Assembly (NCBI GenBank): GCA_029945375.1
Contig: CM057062.1
Span: 1,937,564-2,001,563, forward strand
Source: Agaricus subrufescens
Taxonomy: Eukaryota; Basidiomycota; Agaricomycetes; Agaricales; Agaricaceae
Reading direction: 5' to 3'
Length of the DNA stretch: 64,000 nt
Numbering within the stretch: position 1 is the first letter of the stretch; each line of letters begins with the position of its first letter. Shown in pieces: positions 43,125 through 54,690 of the stretch. The notes under the pieces are model-generated. The model was given only the letters and a program-made list of their open reading frames with translations. It was not told where the DNA came from and did not search any database. Made by a program: the position numbers and the translations under genes.

Positions 43125-44256
43125 CTTCTAGAGCTCAACTCAATGCTATTCCTTCATTTGCTGGCCCTCCCAGCTCTCCTGAGACTCCTATCGCTTTAGA
43201 GCCCTCTCTAGCGCTCCCCTTGTCGCATTTCGACTTCCCACCTCTCCAGGATGAAGGGGGTGGTATCTGGCCTCTCCCTGCACCGTCTCCGCCGCCTAGT
43301 TTGACTCCTGCAAGTGATATTCCTCCTGAAGAGTCTAAAGCACCTCAGAATGCTCCTGAAGGTCCTGTGATCGCTCCTGCATCTCCTGTGCTCGCTCCTG
43401 CATCCCCTGTCGCTCCCTCTCCACCTAGAATGCCTCCACAACCTCCTGCACCACTCCCTGTCACTCCTCCAACCGCTCCTGTGCCTGCTGAGCCTCCACG
43501 CGTCCCTAGGAACACCAATCGAGTTAGACGACCTCCTAGTGAGTGGTGGAGAGTCAAAAACATCAACCTACCTGGAGACAACCCAGAACTGGAAGAAGAG
43601 GCTGCTTTTTTGGTTGACAGTGACTTCTGTGATGTAGAGTTTGCTGGAGCAGTTTCTAATGCAGATCCTTGCTCCTACAGGCTGGCTATGCAGTCCCCTG
43701 ACCGCTCTCACTGGCAGGATGCTTGTAACACTGAGATTTTCAATCTGGAGGCCAACAGGACTTGGGAACTCTTTGATTTACCTCCTGGAAAGAAGGTAGT
43801 CAACTCTGGATGGGTATTCAAGGTTAAAAGGCATGCTGACGGCTCAATTGAGTGCTACAGGGCTCGCCTTGTTGCCAAGGGCTTCTCCCAGCATCCTGGC
43901 TTCGATTACACCGAGGTTTTTGCTCCTACATTCCGCCCTGCCTCCCTGCGCCTCATTGTAGCATTAGCTGCAAGAGAAGGCTTCAAAATGTGCTCTGTTG
44001 ACATCTCTTCTGCCTTTACCTATGGGGAACTCAAAGAAGAGATCTACATGAGACAACCAGAAGGCTACCACACTGGGGGACCTAATATGGTCTTCAGGCT
44101 CCGAAAATCACTCTATGGCCCTAAGCAGGCTGCCAGGCAATGGAGCAAGAAGCTCAGAAGTGTCCTAGAGGGTATTGGTTACTCCAGACATCGCTCCGAC
44201 AACTCTATCTACATCTATTCCAAGGGAGACATCAAGGTCATAGTGCCTGTCTTCAT
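43125..44256 (+). pseudogene. copia C8 linker and reverse transcriptase, first part
   Basis: Open from the linker (repeats like PVIAPASPVLAPASPV) through GWVFKVKRHADGSIECYRAR, FDYTEVFAPTF, VDISSAFTYGELKEEIYM and LYGPKQAARQWSKKL to IKVIVPVFI, where H10 interrupts it one codon before the DD of the active site. No stop is seen in this part. Confidence 0.9.
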
Positions 44257-46555
44257 TTTTTTTTTTTTTTTTTTTTTTTATAATCAGTGGCACCTCTCAG
44301 TGGACCTTCGATTCAAAGTGCTACTACATCAAGGAGATAATTTGAGCCTACACTAAGAACCCGGATGCCATAACGCGTATCTGATGTGAGCCCGGTGGTC
44401 ACTACATGGAGTCATTCTATACAAAGTGGGGGGAGAAACTGTATCCACGCGACGTGGTCAAGCGCTCAAAGATGACAAAAGAAAAATCATAACCCAAAGC
44501 CAACAATTCAAAAGAAAGGAAAAATAATGAGGTGAGAGTGGTACAGACCAAAAAGGAACCGAAGCTCAACCTATACAACTCCATAGACCCACACCCCGGA
44601 TACGCTAGCGACTATAGGCCAGCGGTTGTCCACGCAGACAATAGAGTGAGGAAAGATGATGTGTGCACTAATAGCAACTCACGAAATAGGGCGATGCTAC
44701 CCTACTACTTCTTGGATGGGAATTGGCGGCAAATCTAATCCTGATCAAAGTGGTTAGCCCAGAACAGACATGAAGTGTCCATAGTGGAGTGTGCGGTCTT
44801 CTTCTTCTTGGCTGCAGAACAATTAGCACAGTGTTGGTCGTCCGGATTTCTCTTCATCGCAATGGTGGCCTGAACATGGGACTCCGCAGTGTGCGATCCC
44901 GTGCAGTGGGGGCAATGGATGCCTTTGGAATGGCAGACATCAGCATGGTGACCCCACCTCTGGCACCAAGTGCAGAGGGCAGAGCCGGGCCACAGGGCAG
45001 CGCCACGGATTTGACAGTTTCGTCCACCTATGAGGACGTGCTTACCAATAAAGTCACAGGCCATACAGCCCAAGATGGAGTCAGAGATGTCCAACCATGT
45101 GATGCATGTGTTGGAGTGGCGTGAAGTCTGCATGAAATGGACGGCATGTTTGAGGTGGCGGGATAAAGAAATTCCTACCGGTGAGTCATGCATTGCAAGG
45201 GTGAAGGCCTCGCGCTGCACCTGGATCCAATTGGCCGGTTTGGCCAGAATAAGAGGAATGTCTATCACTTTGAGATATGATGTGGAAGAGGGGGTGGCGG
45301 CCTGGAGGGGGACGAGGCCATTAGAGTCGACAAGACGGCAAATATGCCTAAGCACACATGCGGACTCGGGATGGGAGAGTACCCAGGAGGCAGCTATGAA
45401 AATGCTGGTACCCAAGTCGACAGAAGATTCAAGAACAACCTCAGACTTGAGGTCATCCTTAAGATGGTGATTGCATTCCCAGAGGATTTGGGGTATGACA
45501 CTAATGGCATGGATGTTAGATCCGGCCAGGGGAGTGATGTGGATGCCTCGTCGTGAAGCGCCATGTGTGGTGTGCTTGCCCTTACGTGCAGGTGCACGTT
45601 TGGACACAGCGGGAGCGGTGGCAGGAGCAGGAGCCTTTGGGAGGGAGGGGACAGCTGCGGGCTTAGCTTTGAGAATGCTTTTGGCCAGTGCTTGAACAGC
45701 TGCGGGAGCAGCCAGGGCATGCTTGCCTAAAGTGGGTTTCTTGGGTGGTCCAGGGGGCGACTGGATCCGGACTTTCTTCGGGACTGGGGTAGTGACTCTG
45801 TCCTCAGCCATTGGGGACCGGGGACGAGATTGAGGCACTAGAGGGGTTGAAGGGGGGAGGGGGGTGGTGGGTTTGACTGGGGAGGGGGGGGGGCGAAGCA
45901 GTGCCAGTCTGGCCAATGATGATGGCAAGGGCAGTCTCAAAGGAGGTGTTGCCAGCCATGTTCTGGAATTCAATATTCTTGTGAGTGCCACTCAACAAAA
46001 TATTATAAATGAGATGCAAGACTTTGCTGGTGTAGCCAGTGAAGTCTGCGTCAGGGCTCATCTGGGGTACTAAGTCAGCCGCCGTGGTGATTGACGCAGC
46101 CAATCTGTTCTTCTTACCAGGTTGGGACAAGGGCGAGAAGAGGGATTTGCGGGATGGGGTCAATGGATCTCCATGACCTGGAGTTTGTGGGCTTGCAGTC
46201 GCATACGACAACGGAGTCATTGTTGCTTGGGACGGGCCCGCGGGGGTAGGGGTGACGGGGATGGCCGGTTCCTTAGCCTTGCCCTTCTTTGCCAGATATG
46301 CGCACATCTTCTCCAGTCACGCGGTTTTCCTCAGAGAGTCCTTGGGGGGTAAGCCCCAGACCTCCGCCTCAGTACTCTTTGCAATCACCACCAAGACGGG
46401 TGGCAACCTCGTATCATCGTCACTGTCGGTCTCCCAGCCTCCGTTGTCGAAGTCTGGACGAGTATCCATGTTGTGTAGCAGATATATTACTCCTCAAGCA
46501 GAAACACTGAGACTTCCAAAAGAGGAAGGTGGTAGTTCTGGTTCAAGAAGTGATG
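44257..46555 (-). mobile_element. half-LINE H10 (subfamily A)
   Basis: A 2.3-kb full-length minus-strand copy flanked by AGTGCCTGTCTTCAT (44,242-44,256 and 46,556-46,570). It has the 5' box CTTCTTGAACCAGAACTACC, ORF1, a 3' UTR with GACCACGTCGCGTGGATACA and GAGAGGTGCCACTGATTATA, and poly(A). The usual AATAAA is replaced by GAATCGAAGG here. The 3' UTR is shared with H12. Confidence 0.9.
44705..46469 (-). pseudogene. ORF1 of half-LINE H10, broken
   Basis: Starts MDTRPDFDNGGWETDSDDD. A TGA interrupts just before LEKMCAYLAKKGK, a frame shift falls in a run of eight G near 45,890, and TAG replaces a Trp in FDQDW near the C-terminus. At the APAAV position it has CAA (APAAVQALAK) where four related copies have TGA. 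The conserved parts are KGKHTTHGASRRGIHITP, LKDDLKSEVVLESS, CTWCQRWGHHADVC, CPHCTGSHTAESH, CANCSAAKKKK and CLFW. Confidence 0.85.
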
Positions 46556-46570
46556 AGTGCCTGTCTTCAT

Positions 46571-47531
46571 TGATGATATAACTCTGGTGTCTAAAAGTGA
46601 TGCTGCTGTCTCTGCTGCTATCTCTGAGCTGTCTAGCCACTTCAAACTGCGAGATCTCGGGTCTACCACTCTGCTACTGGGTATTTAGGTGAAGCAGGAC
46701 CGCTCTAAGTGCACCATTTTGCTCTCACAAGAGCACTACATCAAGGAGCTGCTAGAACGATTCCATATGGATGATTCTAACTCCCTATCCACCCCACTTG
46801 CACCAGGTTCTGAGCTCTCCGACATTGTGCCCTCTCTTGAGGAGCAGGCTGAGATGAAGTCAGTTCCTTATCTCTCTGCTGTAGGTGCCCTGCAGTATCT
46901 GGCCACCATGACTTGACCCAACATTGCCTATGCAGTCTCCTACCTTGGGAGATTCAACCACAACCCTGCTCCTGCCCACTGGCTTGCTGTGAAGCATTTA
47001 CTTCACTATTTGAATGGCACCCTGCACTACCAGCTTGTCTACAGAGGTGGCGACTCTGGGGAACTGTTTACCACCTATTCCAATGCCTCTCACAGTGGCT
47101 GCAAGGCCACAGGTTGAGCTACAGGTGGATATGTGACCATTGTCTCTGGTGCTGCTGTGGGCTGGTCCTCAAAGTGTCAGCCCTTTGTGACTCTCTCGAG
47201 CACTGAGGCCGAGTTTGTGGCTGCTGTTGAGGCTGGAAAGGAGATCAAGTGGACTAGGAACATTCTCAGCGAGTTTGGCTACCCCCAGACACTTGCTTCG
47301 ACTTTATTTGTTGATAACAAGTCTGGAATCAGTGTGGCAAAGAATCCTGAGCATCACGGGCGCATGAAACACCTAGATCTTCGGTTCTACTGGCTCTGGG
47401 AGGCTGTAGAAGAAGGAATCATCGATCCACTCTATGTTTCTGCTGACCAGCAAGTGGCAGACATTCTGACCAAGGCTGTGGCACCAAAGGTGATTGATTT
47501 TGCTGTCCCGCTATTGGGACTTGAACACTAG
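46571..47531 (+). pseudogene. copia C8 reverse transcriptase end and RNase H
   Basis: Continues C8 after H10: DDITLVSKSDAAVSAA, LGI then TAG (other copies CAG), SQEHYIKELLERFHMDDSN, ATMT then TGA (others CGA), TYSNASHSGCKATG then TGA at 47,115 (C7 has CGA), RNase H SSTEAEFVAA and DNKSGISVAK, ending LLGLEH. The first catalytic Asp of RNase H (TYSDAS) is changed to Asn. All parts are in one frame. Confidence 0.88.
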
Positions 47532-47552
47532 ACTGCTTGGATCAAGGGGGTG

Positions 47553-47869
47553 TGTTAGAATGCCCCAAGCATTCAGTTATTAGAGTGACTGGTTAATTTG
47601 TTTTGTGTATATCTCGACTTAGAGTACAGTGGACGGTTCTGCTCACGTGATAGATTAGTCAGCACATGTTGAACTTGCCTGTGGACAACTTAGAAGTCTT
47701 TAGCTTCTTATACTTGTCCACAGGTGAGCAATCTCTTTGTATTGTTGTTATAGCTTCTTATACTTGTCCACAGATTAACTGTGCTAATACTAGCTCATTT
47801 CTTATCTGATCCACTTGATACTAGCGTTGTTAGGATCACCACTGTGAACTCTATGTTCCACTTCTAACA
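47553..47869 (+). repeat. 3' LTR of copia C8
   Basis: A 317-bp subfamily A LTR, TGTTAGAATG to CTTCTAACA, with a polypurine tract AAGGGGGTG just before it and both internal repeats. It abuts the integrase of C9 in opposite orientation at the next base, so C8 and C9 meet tail to tail and C9 has lost its 3' part there. Confidence 0.9.
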
Positions 47870-47979
47870 CAACCAGGGAGAGACGACGTAGGAAGCCTAT
47901 TCCATACATGCACCATGGAGGAGATGCATTCACCCCAGAAACTCAGGGGCAATTTCGACTCAGAGAGCATGGCAGTGAT

Positions 47980-48612
47980 TTTTTTTTTTTTTTTTGTATC
48001 AATGGCACCTCTCGGTGGACCTTTATTCACAAGTAGCTATAGGACATCCAGGTAGATAATCTGGGCACACTACAAGGAAACGGCTGCCATGACACGTTGC
48101 CAAAAGAGAGAAAACATTAAGCCCTGAACAACAAAGTTAAAACATATCTGGCAGAAAGATCATCGCCTCAAGGAGAAAAAAGAAAACAAATCATAAAGGA
48201 AAAAGAAATGATAAGTCCATACATAATAAGATGGGCAAAACGAGCCGTGGCTCAGCAAACACATACCACCTACATACAAACTTGGATACAGCCCCAATTT
48301 TCAGACAAGCCAGTTTATGATTGCAGATGAAATGGCAAAGGAAAATGATGGATACTGACAGCGTGCGCTTCTGAAATAAGACATGACTCCTACTACTTCT
48401 TGGATGGGAACTGGTGGCGTAGCCAATCCCAATCAAAGCGATTATTCCAGAATGGACACGAAGTGTCCATTGTGGAGTGCGCCAAGTTCTTCTTCTTCGC
48501 TGCAGAGCAGTTGGTGCAGTGGCGGTTGTCTGGATTCCTCTTCATTGCTATGGACGCCTGGATGCGCGAGTTGGCCGAGTGCGGGCCCACGCAGTGAGGA
48601 CAGCATATGCCC
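47980..48612 (-). mobile_element. 5'-truncated half-LINE H11 (subfamily A)
   Basis: A 633-bp insertion flanked by AGCATGGCAGTGAT (47,966-47,979 and 48,613-48,626). It keeps poly(T) on the plus strand, the 3' UTR of the H2/H5/H7 type, and the last 73 codons of ORF1 (CPHCVGPHSANSR, CTNCSAAKKK, CPFW, DWDWLRHQFPSKK). By chance its frame is continuous with the copia integrase it interrupted. Confidence 0.9.
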
Positions 48613-48626
48613 AGCATGGCAGTGAT

Positions 48627-49434
48627 CCTTTCACCCATAGTTCTGTTAGCCCTTTCAGCTAGACTGTTCTGCTGAGGCCTGTTGCGAGTAGAATGCCTCC
48701 TGTCGATGCCACACTGCTCTGTGAAGGCCAGGAAGGCTTTAGACATGTATTCACCACCTTTATTGTCCTGTAGAGCGCGCATTTTCACTCCTAGTTGGTT
48801 TTCAGCCCAAGATTTATAGATTTTGAATGCTCCAAAGGCCTCAGACTTGCTTTTAAGCAGATATACAGCCCAGAAACGCGTTGCGTCGTCTATAAATGTG
48901 ATCCAGTACTTGTAGCCCGAGTGAGAAGCAACTGGGAGCAGTCCATGGAGGTCTGAGTGCACCAGCTTGAGTGGGGATTGATTATGGCTGGTAGAGGAGG
49001 GGAAAGGAAGTGAATGCATCTTCCCAGCAAGGCAGGGCTCACATATGGGGTCAGGGGACGCTTTAGAGTCAATTTTGAGGCCTGTAACTAGCTCCTTGTT
49101 CACCATAGACCTCACATCAGCATAATTATGGTGAATAAAGCGACAATGCCATAGGGAGAGGTCACAGGGGAGTGTAGAGACCGAAAAAGCGGCCTCCGAG
49201 GTCAGAGTTGAGCCATCTAGCTCAGCAGAGTTGTTAGGGTGGATTGTAGCAGTGAAAAGCGTTGTCCCCTTGCAGCAGAAGGCCATAGAACGAGCAGAAA
49301 TGGTGATAATGAAATTCTTGTGCTGTGCAAGGTATAGACAAGACAGCAAGTTGCTCCGGAGAGCAGGAACATGCAAAACTCTAGTAAACTCGACTGCTCT
49401 AGCCACTTTTCCACTCAAAACTGGCTCAAAGACC
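48627..49434 (-). pseudogene. copia C9 protease end to integrase core
   Basis: From the right: FEPVLSGKVARAVEFTRV, LSCLYLAQHKNFII, pre-integrase HCRFIHHNYADVRSMV and CEPCLAGKMHS, then integrase HSDLHGL, TFIDDATRF, DNKGGEYMSKAF, NSLAERANRTMGERITAML. At H11 the frame runs into the zinc-knuckle tail of that half-LINE, giving one open frame of about 350 codons (48,393 to about 49,434). It ends at H12 on the right. It is probably an accident of insertion, not a selected gene. Confidence 0.88.
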
Positions 49435-50865
49435 TTCTTGCCATTGGCCCAACCGGGCAAGAAGAACCATCTCGCTGCGTCGATCGCCACGGCGGCTGAC
49501 TTGCTACCTCATATGAGTCCCGACGTGGATTTTACTGGCTATGCCAGCGAAGTTTTGTGTCTTATTTTCAATATTTTGTCAAGTGGTGCTCACAAAAACA
49601 TTGAGTTTCAGAACATGGCCAGCGTAACCTCCTTTGAGACCGCCCTCGCCATTATCATCGGCCAGACTGGTGCCGCTGCACCCCCCTCCTCAGTCAAACC
49701 ATCCACCCACCTCCCACCTTCGACTCCGAGTGCCCCCTCTAGACCCTGGTCCCTGATGGCCGAGGTTGAGCATGAGGCTGTGGCACCTCAGCCAAAGAAA
49801 GTTCAAGTCAAATCTCCCCCTTCGACTCCCAAGAAAACTGGATTTGGAAGGACTCTGGCTGCTCCCACAGCCAAGCAAGTTCTCCCAAAGCCCATCCTCA
49901 AGGCAAAGCCAGCCACTGTCCCCTCTCTCCCCAAGGCCCCGGCTCCCTCCTCTGCCCCCGCTGTCTCCAAGCATGCCCTGGCGCGCAAGGGGAAGCACAC
50001 ATCGCATGGCGCCACTTGACGAGGCATCCACATCACACCCCCGGCCAGATCTAGCATCCGCGCCATCAACATCACCCCCGGCATTCTTCAGGAGTGCAAT
50101 AACCAGCTCAAGAGCGACCTCAAGTCTGAGGTTGTTCTCGAAAGTTCCTCTGACACCGCCACCGGCATCCACATAGCCGCATCCTGGGTCCTCTCTCAAC
50201 CCAAGTCCGCCTTTGTGCTCAAGCACATCTGCTGACTTGTTGATCCCAACGGCCTCATTTCCCTCCAGGCCACCACACCCACATCCATGTCATACCTCAA
50301 GGTTATTGACATCCCTCTCATCCCCGCTGAACCAGCAAAATGGCTCACTGTGCAGCACGAAGCTTTTACACTCGCTCTTCAAGATTCCCCCGTCGGACTA
50401 TCCCTATCCCGCACCCTCAAACACTCTGCCTGCTTCATGCGGACATCATGCCATTCAGACATGTGCGTAGCGTGGCTGGATATTTCAGACACTGTCTCTG
50501 GCTGCGTTGCCAGGGACTTTATTGGTAAGCAGGTCTTCATTGGGGGCCACAACTGTCAAATCTGGGGTGCTGCCCCCCGGCCCGGCTCTGCCCTCTGCAC
50601 TCAGTGCCAGAGGTGGGGCCACCACACCAACATCTGCCACTCCAAGGGTGTCTGATGCCCCCACTGCGCAGGACCACACACTGCGGAGTCCCATGTCCAG
50701 GCCGCAATTGCAATGAAGAAGGATCCCAACACCCGCCATTGCTGCAACTGTTCTGCAGCCAAGAAGAAGAAGATGCAGCACTCCACAACGGACACTTTGT
50801 GTCCATTCTGGGACAATCGGTTTGACCAGGACTGGCTCAGGCACCAGTTCCCATCGCGCAAGTAG
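49435..50865 (+). pseudogene. ORF1 of half-LINE H12, broken
   Basis: The frame starts within QPGKKNHLAASIATAADLL and reaches FDQDWLRHQFPSRK and TAG. TGA codons interrupt at about 50,017, 50,233 and 50,653, each at a site where a relative has Arg (CGN). The conserved pieces are RKGKHTSHGAT, LKSDLKSEVVLESSSD, CTQCQRWGHHTNIC, CPHCAGPHTAESH, CCNCSAAKKKK and CPFW. At the APAAV position it has AKQVLPK instead of a stop. Confidence 0.84.
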
Positions 50866-51284
50866 AGGCTTTCATTGGCCTTTTCGGGAGTTGTTGCTGT
50901 ATGCACCCATTATTTCCTCATCGCTCTATCGTCTGTGTTTGGCACCAACGGCCCTCAAGCTGTTGTATCCGGGGTTGAAGTTAAGTGTAATGTTTTCGCT
51001 GTAGCTAATGCTCGCTTTGGGCACTTCTTCTTTTTCCTCATCATCTTTTTCGCGTTCATTTTGATATGTTTTTTCCTTTTTCATCAAGCACTTGACCTAG
51101 TTGCGCAGGATACAATCTCTCCCGCCCCTTTGTAAGTTTGACTTCATGTAATGGACTCGGGCCCCTATATGGAAACGCGTTATGGCATCCAGATTCTTAG
51201 CGTATGCTCAGAGTATCTAACTGTAGTAAATAGCGCTTTGAATCAAAGGTCCACTGAGAGGTGCCACTGATTACAAAAAAAAAA
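49435..51284 (+). mobile_element. half-LINE H12 (subfamily A), 5'-truncated
   Basis: A 1.85-kb plus-strand insertion flanked by AAACTGGCTCAAAGACC (49,418-49,434 and 51,285-51,301). It lacks the 5' box and N-terminus. The 3' UTR has the GACCTAGTTGCGCAGGATAC box, AACGCGTTATGGCATCC, GAGAGGTGCCACTGATTAC and poly(A), as in H10. Confidence 0.92.
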
Positions 51285-51301
51285 AAACTGGCTCAAAGAC
51301 C

Positions 51302-52399
51302 ACAGACCCCACCCCAGCTGAGTAAACAACTGAATTGTCAGCTAAGCAAATGGGAATGCAATGGGGGGAGTAGGTTTTGAACCAATGCTTGTGGGGAGTC
51401 ATATGAGAAGTGGCCCCTGTATCTGCAAGCCAGTGAAAGTCAGCATTGAGCTGCAGAGGGGCAGAGAGCAAAGGGGAAGAGGTAGGGGAGGGAGCACTTG
51501 CATTTCCAGCAAATTCTCGCACTCTCTGCGCTTTTTCAGCACCAGGAGTCGAGCTAGAGCTTCCAGAAGCGGTGGGGGAGTCATTGGAGCTGTCCTGGGC
51601 CTTGTTGGCCTTGTTTCCTCGAGTTCTGGGCTTCTGAGCGTCCTCCTGAGCGCGTTTCTTCGCCTTTTTCGAATGTCCAGCAGTTAGCCACCTTGTGACC
51701 GGTCCTCCCACAGAAATCGCAGGTCTCTGACGCGTTTTTGAAGCCAGAATGCGCTGCTAGGGCCTGGGAGCCTCCCAAGGCATCCTGAGCACGTTTCCTT
51801 CGCTGGATATCCTCAGTAACAAAGGCCTGGTGGATTGTGGTCTTGTCCAGCTTGTCCATGAGCAGGAGAGACGATGTAAAGGCCGAAAACTCGTCTGGGA
51901 GTGCCCTAATGAGTGCCATAGAGGCCAGCTCATCATCCAGCTGGTCTAAAGTGAATTTCTCCGGTCTAAGCTCCTTTAGACGACGTTTGCAGCCCTCTAC
52001 ACGGTTTATAAGTGACTGGAGGGACTCCTCTTCGAGTTTACGGATGCTGAAGAGCTCATCATAGGCATTGAATCGCATTCCAGCCTTCTTCTGACGATGT
52101 ACAGCCTCCAGAGCAGCCCACATCTTGATTGGATCATCCTGGATGCCTGCAAAATGCACCCTTTGGTCTTCTTCAACCATAAGATAGAGCCAGCCAGCTG
52201 CCTTGTCGAGTTTATCCTCCCAGAGTGACTGGGAAGCGAAATCCTGGGGAGTAGGGGAAGAGGGAATGGAGGGAGGACTTTGTTTGTCTGAAACAAGTCT
52301 CCATAGGCCAGAGGCACGTAGCCAGGCCTCCATCTCACTGGACCACGTGGCATAGTTCTCCCTGTTGAGCTTAACGAACACTGGTAAACCCGAATCCAT
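51302..52399 (-). pseudogene. copia C9 gag and protease
   Basis: Gag starts MDSGLPVFVKLNRENYATWS and is open for 272 codons through the zinc knuckle CDFCGRTGHKVANC. An extra T in a T run near 51,667 (CCTTTTTCG against CCTTTTCG) then shifts the frame. The other frame continues through KAKKRAQEDAQKPRT, FAGNASAPSPTSS and the protease FHWLADTGATSHMT to the H12 insertion. This is the longest continuous gag in the window. Confidence 0.9.
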
Positions 52400-52571
52400 A
52401 GGAGCGAAAATGAGAGCAGGGGAAGCGAAATAGTTTGAGGGACGAGAGAAGGGAGGGAGTAGGAGTTGAGTTGATGATCAATTGCTTCTTGAACCAGAAC
52501 CACCACCTTCCTCTTTTGAAAGTCTCAGTGTTTCTGCTTGAGGGGCAATACATAGCATCCACATTGTCTTT

Positions 52572-54320
52572 ATGGATACGTGCAAGGATTTTGACAACGG
52601 GAACTGGTCCACGGATGACGATGATCAGCTTCCCCCACAGCTGGAGGCAGTGGTGCTCAAAACACCGATGACTCCAAAGGCGACTCGTTTTGAGAAGATG
52701 AAGTCACATCTACGGTCCAAAGCCAAGCTTACTGACGCTGTTTGGGCCAAAGCCACCACCCCCACCCCTGCAGGCCCTTTGCAAGCATCAGCGACACCGT
52801 TGTTGTATGCATCTTGGAGTCCGCACACTCCCAAGCAGACTGGAGCTCCAGCTGCTTCCCCTTCCCCTTCCCGGGCCTCTTCAATCTTTTCACTGACCGC
52901 GGTGCCAGGAAAGAAGAACCGTCTCACTTCGTCGATCGCCACGGCAGCTGACCTCGTCAACCACATGCCCCCAGATGCTGACTTTGCAGCGTATGCTGCT
53001 GAAGTTTTGCGTCTGATTTATCAGATTCTCAACTTGCCTGCCCACAAGCAGGTAGAGTTCATGAACATGACTGGTTCATTGTCTTTTGAAGTTGCTCTGG
53101 CCATGATAATTGCACAGACTGGCCCGCCCCCTCCATCCCCAGTCAAGCCCACCACCCCCCTTCCCCCTCCTGCTCCAACCACTCCCTCTAGACCCCAGTC
53201 CCTGATGGCCGAGGTTGAACATGAGGCTGCTGCGCCACAGCCGAAGAAAGTCCGGGTCCAATCCCCACCTGGCCCCACTCCTAAATCCGCCGCTTCTCGG
53301 AAGCATGCCCCAGCTGCACCCGCGGCTGTCTGAGCACCTCTGAAGAGCATTCTCAAGGTGAAGCCAGCCTCCATTCCATCCTCCCCCAAGGCCCCTTCCC
53401 CTGCTACCACTCCTGCTGTGTCCAAGTGTGCCCCAGCACACAAGGGCAAGCATACAACTCACGGCATCTCAAGGTGAGGTGTCCACATCACTCTCCCAGC
53501 CGGATCTAGTATCCATGCTCTTAATATCACACCCAAGGTCCTTTGGGAATGCAATCGCCACCTTAAGGACAACCTCAAAGCTGAGGTCATTCTGGAATCT
53601 TCTTCTGACATGGCAACCGGCATCTTCATAGCCGCTTCCCAAGTTCTCTCCCACCCTGAGTCTGTGTGCGTCCTTAGGCACGTCCGCCGCCTCATCGACC
53701 CCAATGGCCTTGTCCCACTTCAGGCCACCACTCCCACCTCCACGTCGTACTTGAAGATAATCAACATACCACTCGTTCCAGCCCCTCCCACCACCTGGAT
53801 CACCATGCAGCGCAATGCCTTCACCGTCACCATGCACAACTCCCCTGTAGGTCATGCACTGTCACATCACCTCAAGCATGCTGTCTGCTTCATGAGGATG
53901 TCACGCCATGCTGACACTTGTGTCACTTGGCTTGATATTTTGGATTCTGTCTCAGGCCGTACGGCCTGCGACTACATTGGTAAGCACATCCTCATAGGCA
54001 GACGGAACTGTCAAATCCAGGGCGCTGCACCCTGGCCCAGCTCTGCATTGTGCACTTGTTGCCAGCGCTGGGGCCACCATGTGGACATACGCCGATCTAA
54101 AGGTATTCGCTGCCCTCACTGCGCAGGACCGCATTCTGCGGAGTCCCATGTCCAGGCTTCGATTGCAATGAAGAAGAATCCCGACAACTGCCACTGTGCA
54201 AACTGTTCCGCTGCCAAGAAGAGCAAGACCATGCACTCCACAACGGACAAATCATGCCCATTCTGGAACAACCACTTTGACCGGGACTGGATTCAACACC
54301 AGTTCCCATTGAAGAAGTAA
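52572..54320 (+). pseudogene. ORF1 of half-LINE H13, two in-frame TGA
   Basis: One frame from MDTCKDFDNGNWSTDDDDQ to DWIQHQFPLKK and TAA. Stops: TGA at 53,331 after APAAV, and TGA at 53,475 (H4 has CGA in THGVSRRGV). The conserved parts are KGKHTTHGISR, LKDNLKAEVILESSSD, CTCCQRWGHHVDI, CPHCAGPHSAESH, CANCSAAKKSK and CPFW. The last Cys of the first knuckle is changed (DIRRSKGIRC). The N-terminal MDTxxDFDxGxW motif is shared with H3, H6, H9 and H10. Confidence 0.85.
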
Positions 54321-54690
54321 GGGGCTGTCATGGCCACTTTTGGGAGCTGCAGCATGCGCACCCACCACTTTCCTTTGCTATATCGTTTGCTTTGGAGGCC
54401 GCTGATTGGAGGTCGGTGTATACAGGGTGGAATCTCATGGGGATGTTGGCTTGAGCTGTGGTTTGTCACAGGCTGTGCTGCGTTTCACTTCATCATTTTC
54501 TTTTCAATTGTTTTGTGTGTTTGCTGGTTTGGGTTCTTTGAGCACTTGACCTCGTCGCGTGGATACGTTTCCTTCCCTCCCTTGTAGCTCTTGTGGTTTG
54601 TAACGGTCTTGGGGCCCATATCAGATACGTGTTAAGGCATCCATATTAGTGTAGTAAGCCCGGACTATCTAACCGGATGTTGTATAGCTG

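Larger units (their letters stand above)
43125..47869 (+). mobile_element. Ty1/copia element C8, 5'-truncated, with H10
   Basis: A plus-strand subfamily A copia that begins in the integrase-reverse transcriptase linker (TSRAQLNAIPSF), joined to the end of the C7 LTR. The bases CACTTCTAGAGC at the junction fit normal copia sequence, so the join may have used short homology. H10 sits in the reverse transcriptase. The 3' LTR is complete. gag, protease, integrase and the 5' LTR are missing. Confidence 0.88.
47870..52478 (-). mobile_element. Ty1/copia element C9, truncated both ends, with H11 and H12
   Basis: A minus-strand copia consisting of gag leader, gag, protease, pre-integrase and integrase core. 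The left end stops in integrase at the C8 LTR; the right end stops about 80 nt upstream of the gag ATG at half-LINE H13, so neither LTR is present. H11 lies in the integrase and H12 in the protease region, both with clear target duplications. Confidence 0.88.

Noticed and set aside
45880..45900. Run of G as a programmed frameshift in H10 ORF1
   Set aside because: Related copies are in one frame through this region, so the run is a simple length mutation.
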